The translations under genes were made by a program, and so were the position numbers. A DNA stretch of 6,673 nt from Planctomycetaceae bacterium (GTDB lineage Bacteria > Planctomycetota > Planctomycetia > Planctomycetales > Planctomycetaceae): the NCBI GenBank assembly GCA_020426065.1, contig JAGQQT010000230.1, forward strand, positions 1 through 6,673. The letters run 5' to 3'. The notes below the pieces were generated by a model, which had not been told where the DNA came from, did no database searches, and worked only from the letters and a program-made list of their open reading frames with translations. Positions 6,584 through 6,673 of this stretch are shown one piece after another (the first letter of the stretch is position 1; each line of letters begins with the position of its first letter).

Positions 6584-6587
6584 TACG

Positions 6588-6673
6588 TTAATGGCTCGTC
6601 TGCATTCTGGGAAGATCTTTCAGTAACCGCTCGTAAGCCTCCTGTTCACTAACAATAGGCTCAAAGCCAAAAT
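6588..6673 (-). CDS. C-terminal end of an unidentified gene
   Basis: Reading in from the right edge on the minus strand, one frame stays open for 27 codons and ends at TAA (6590-6588). It encodes a charged, helical tail (FGFEPIVSEQEAYERLLKDL, then PRMQTSH). The other two minus-strand frames hit stop codons within this stretch. The gene points the same way as mraY and ends 157 bases before it. A cell-wall neighbour such as murF or murE would be expected from mraY clusters elsewhere, but the visible tail does not resemble the usual MurF end, so no function is assigned. Confidence 0.5.
   Translation of the reverse strand, partial: FGFEPIVSEQEAYERLLKDLPRMQTSH

Overview
The window most likely comes from a planctomycete of the Planctomycetaceae/Gimesia-Rubinisphaera type. 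This is an inference from gene content and style: a RoxA-like di-heme cytochrome, an ActR/RegA-type regulator, a DUF116-isoprenyl synthase fusion, frequent GTG/TTG starts and palindromic intergenic repeats. No 16S or other taxonomic marker is present. Base composition looks moderately GC-rich. There are no tRNA, rRNA, CRISPR or transposase genes.

Left part (1-1924): a minus-strand gene runs off the left edge. It encodes an exported di-heme c-type cytochrome of the RoxA/cytochrome c peroxidase-like group (two CxxCH sites). About 180 bases away, pointing the other way, is a small PilZ-domain protein, a likely c-di-GMP receptor. The gap between them holds a G/C-rich hairpin.

Middle (1936-4780): the PilZ gene converges on a minus-strand ActR/RegA/PrrA-type response regulator (receiver plus Fis-type helix-turn-helix). 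The regulator is divergent from the most unusual gene here, a 612-residue fusion of the Cys-rich DUF116 domain to a trans-polyprenyl diphosphate synthase domain. A roughly 460-base gap between the two carries a cluster of GTTG/CAAC palindromes that looks like an operator, and one doubtful small ORF. RegA-type regulators respond to redox and quinone state in the systems where they are studied, and polyprenyl synthases make quinone side chains. A regulatory link is therefore a reasonable hypothesis, but it is not shown by the sequence.

Right part (4781-6673): a small three-helix membrane protein of unknown function (plus strand) converges on mraY (minus strand), the lipid I synthase of peptidoglycan synthesis. 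MraY also uses a polyprenyl carrier (undecaprenyl phosphate). Upstream of mraY is a 157-base gap with a REPIN-like nested inverted repeat and a second short palindrome. Beyond it, the last 27 codons of another minus-strand gene enter from the right edge.
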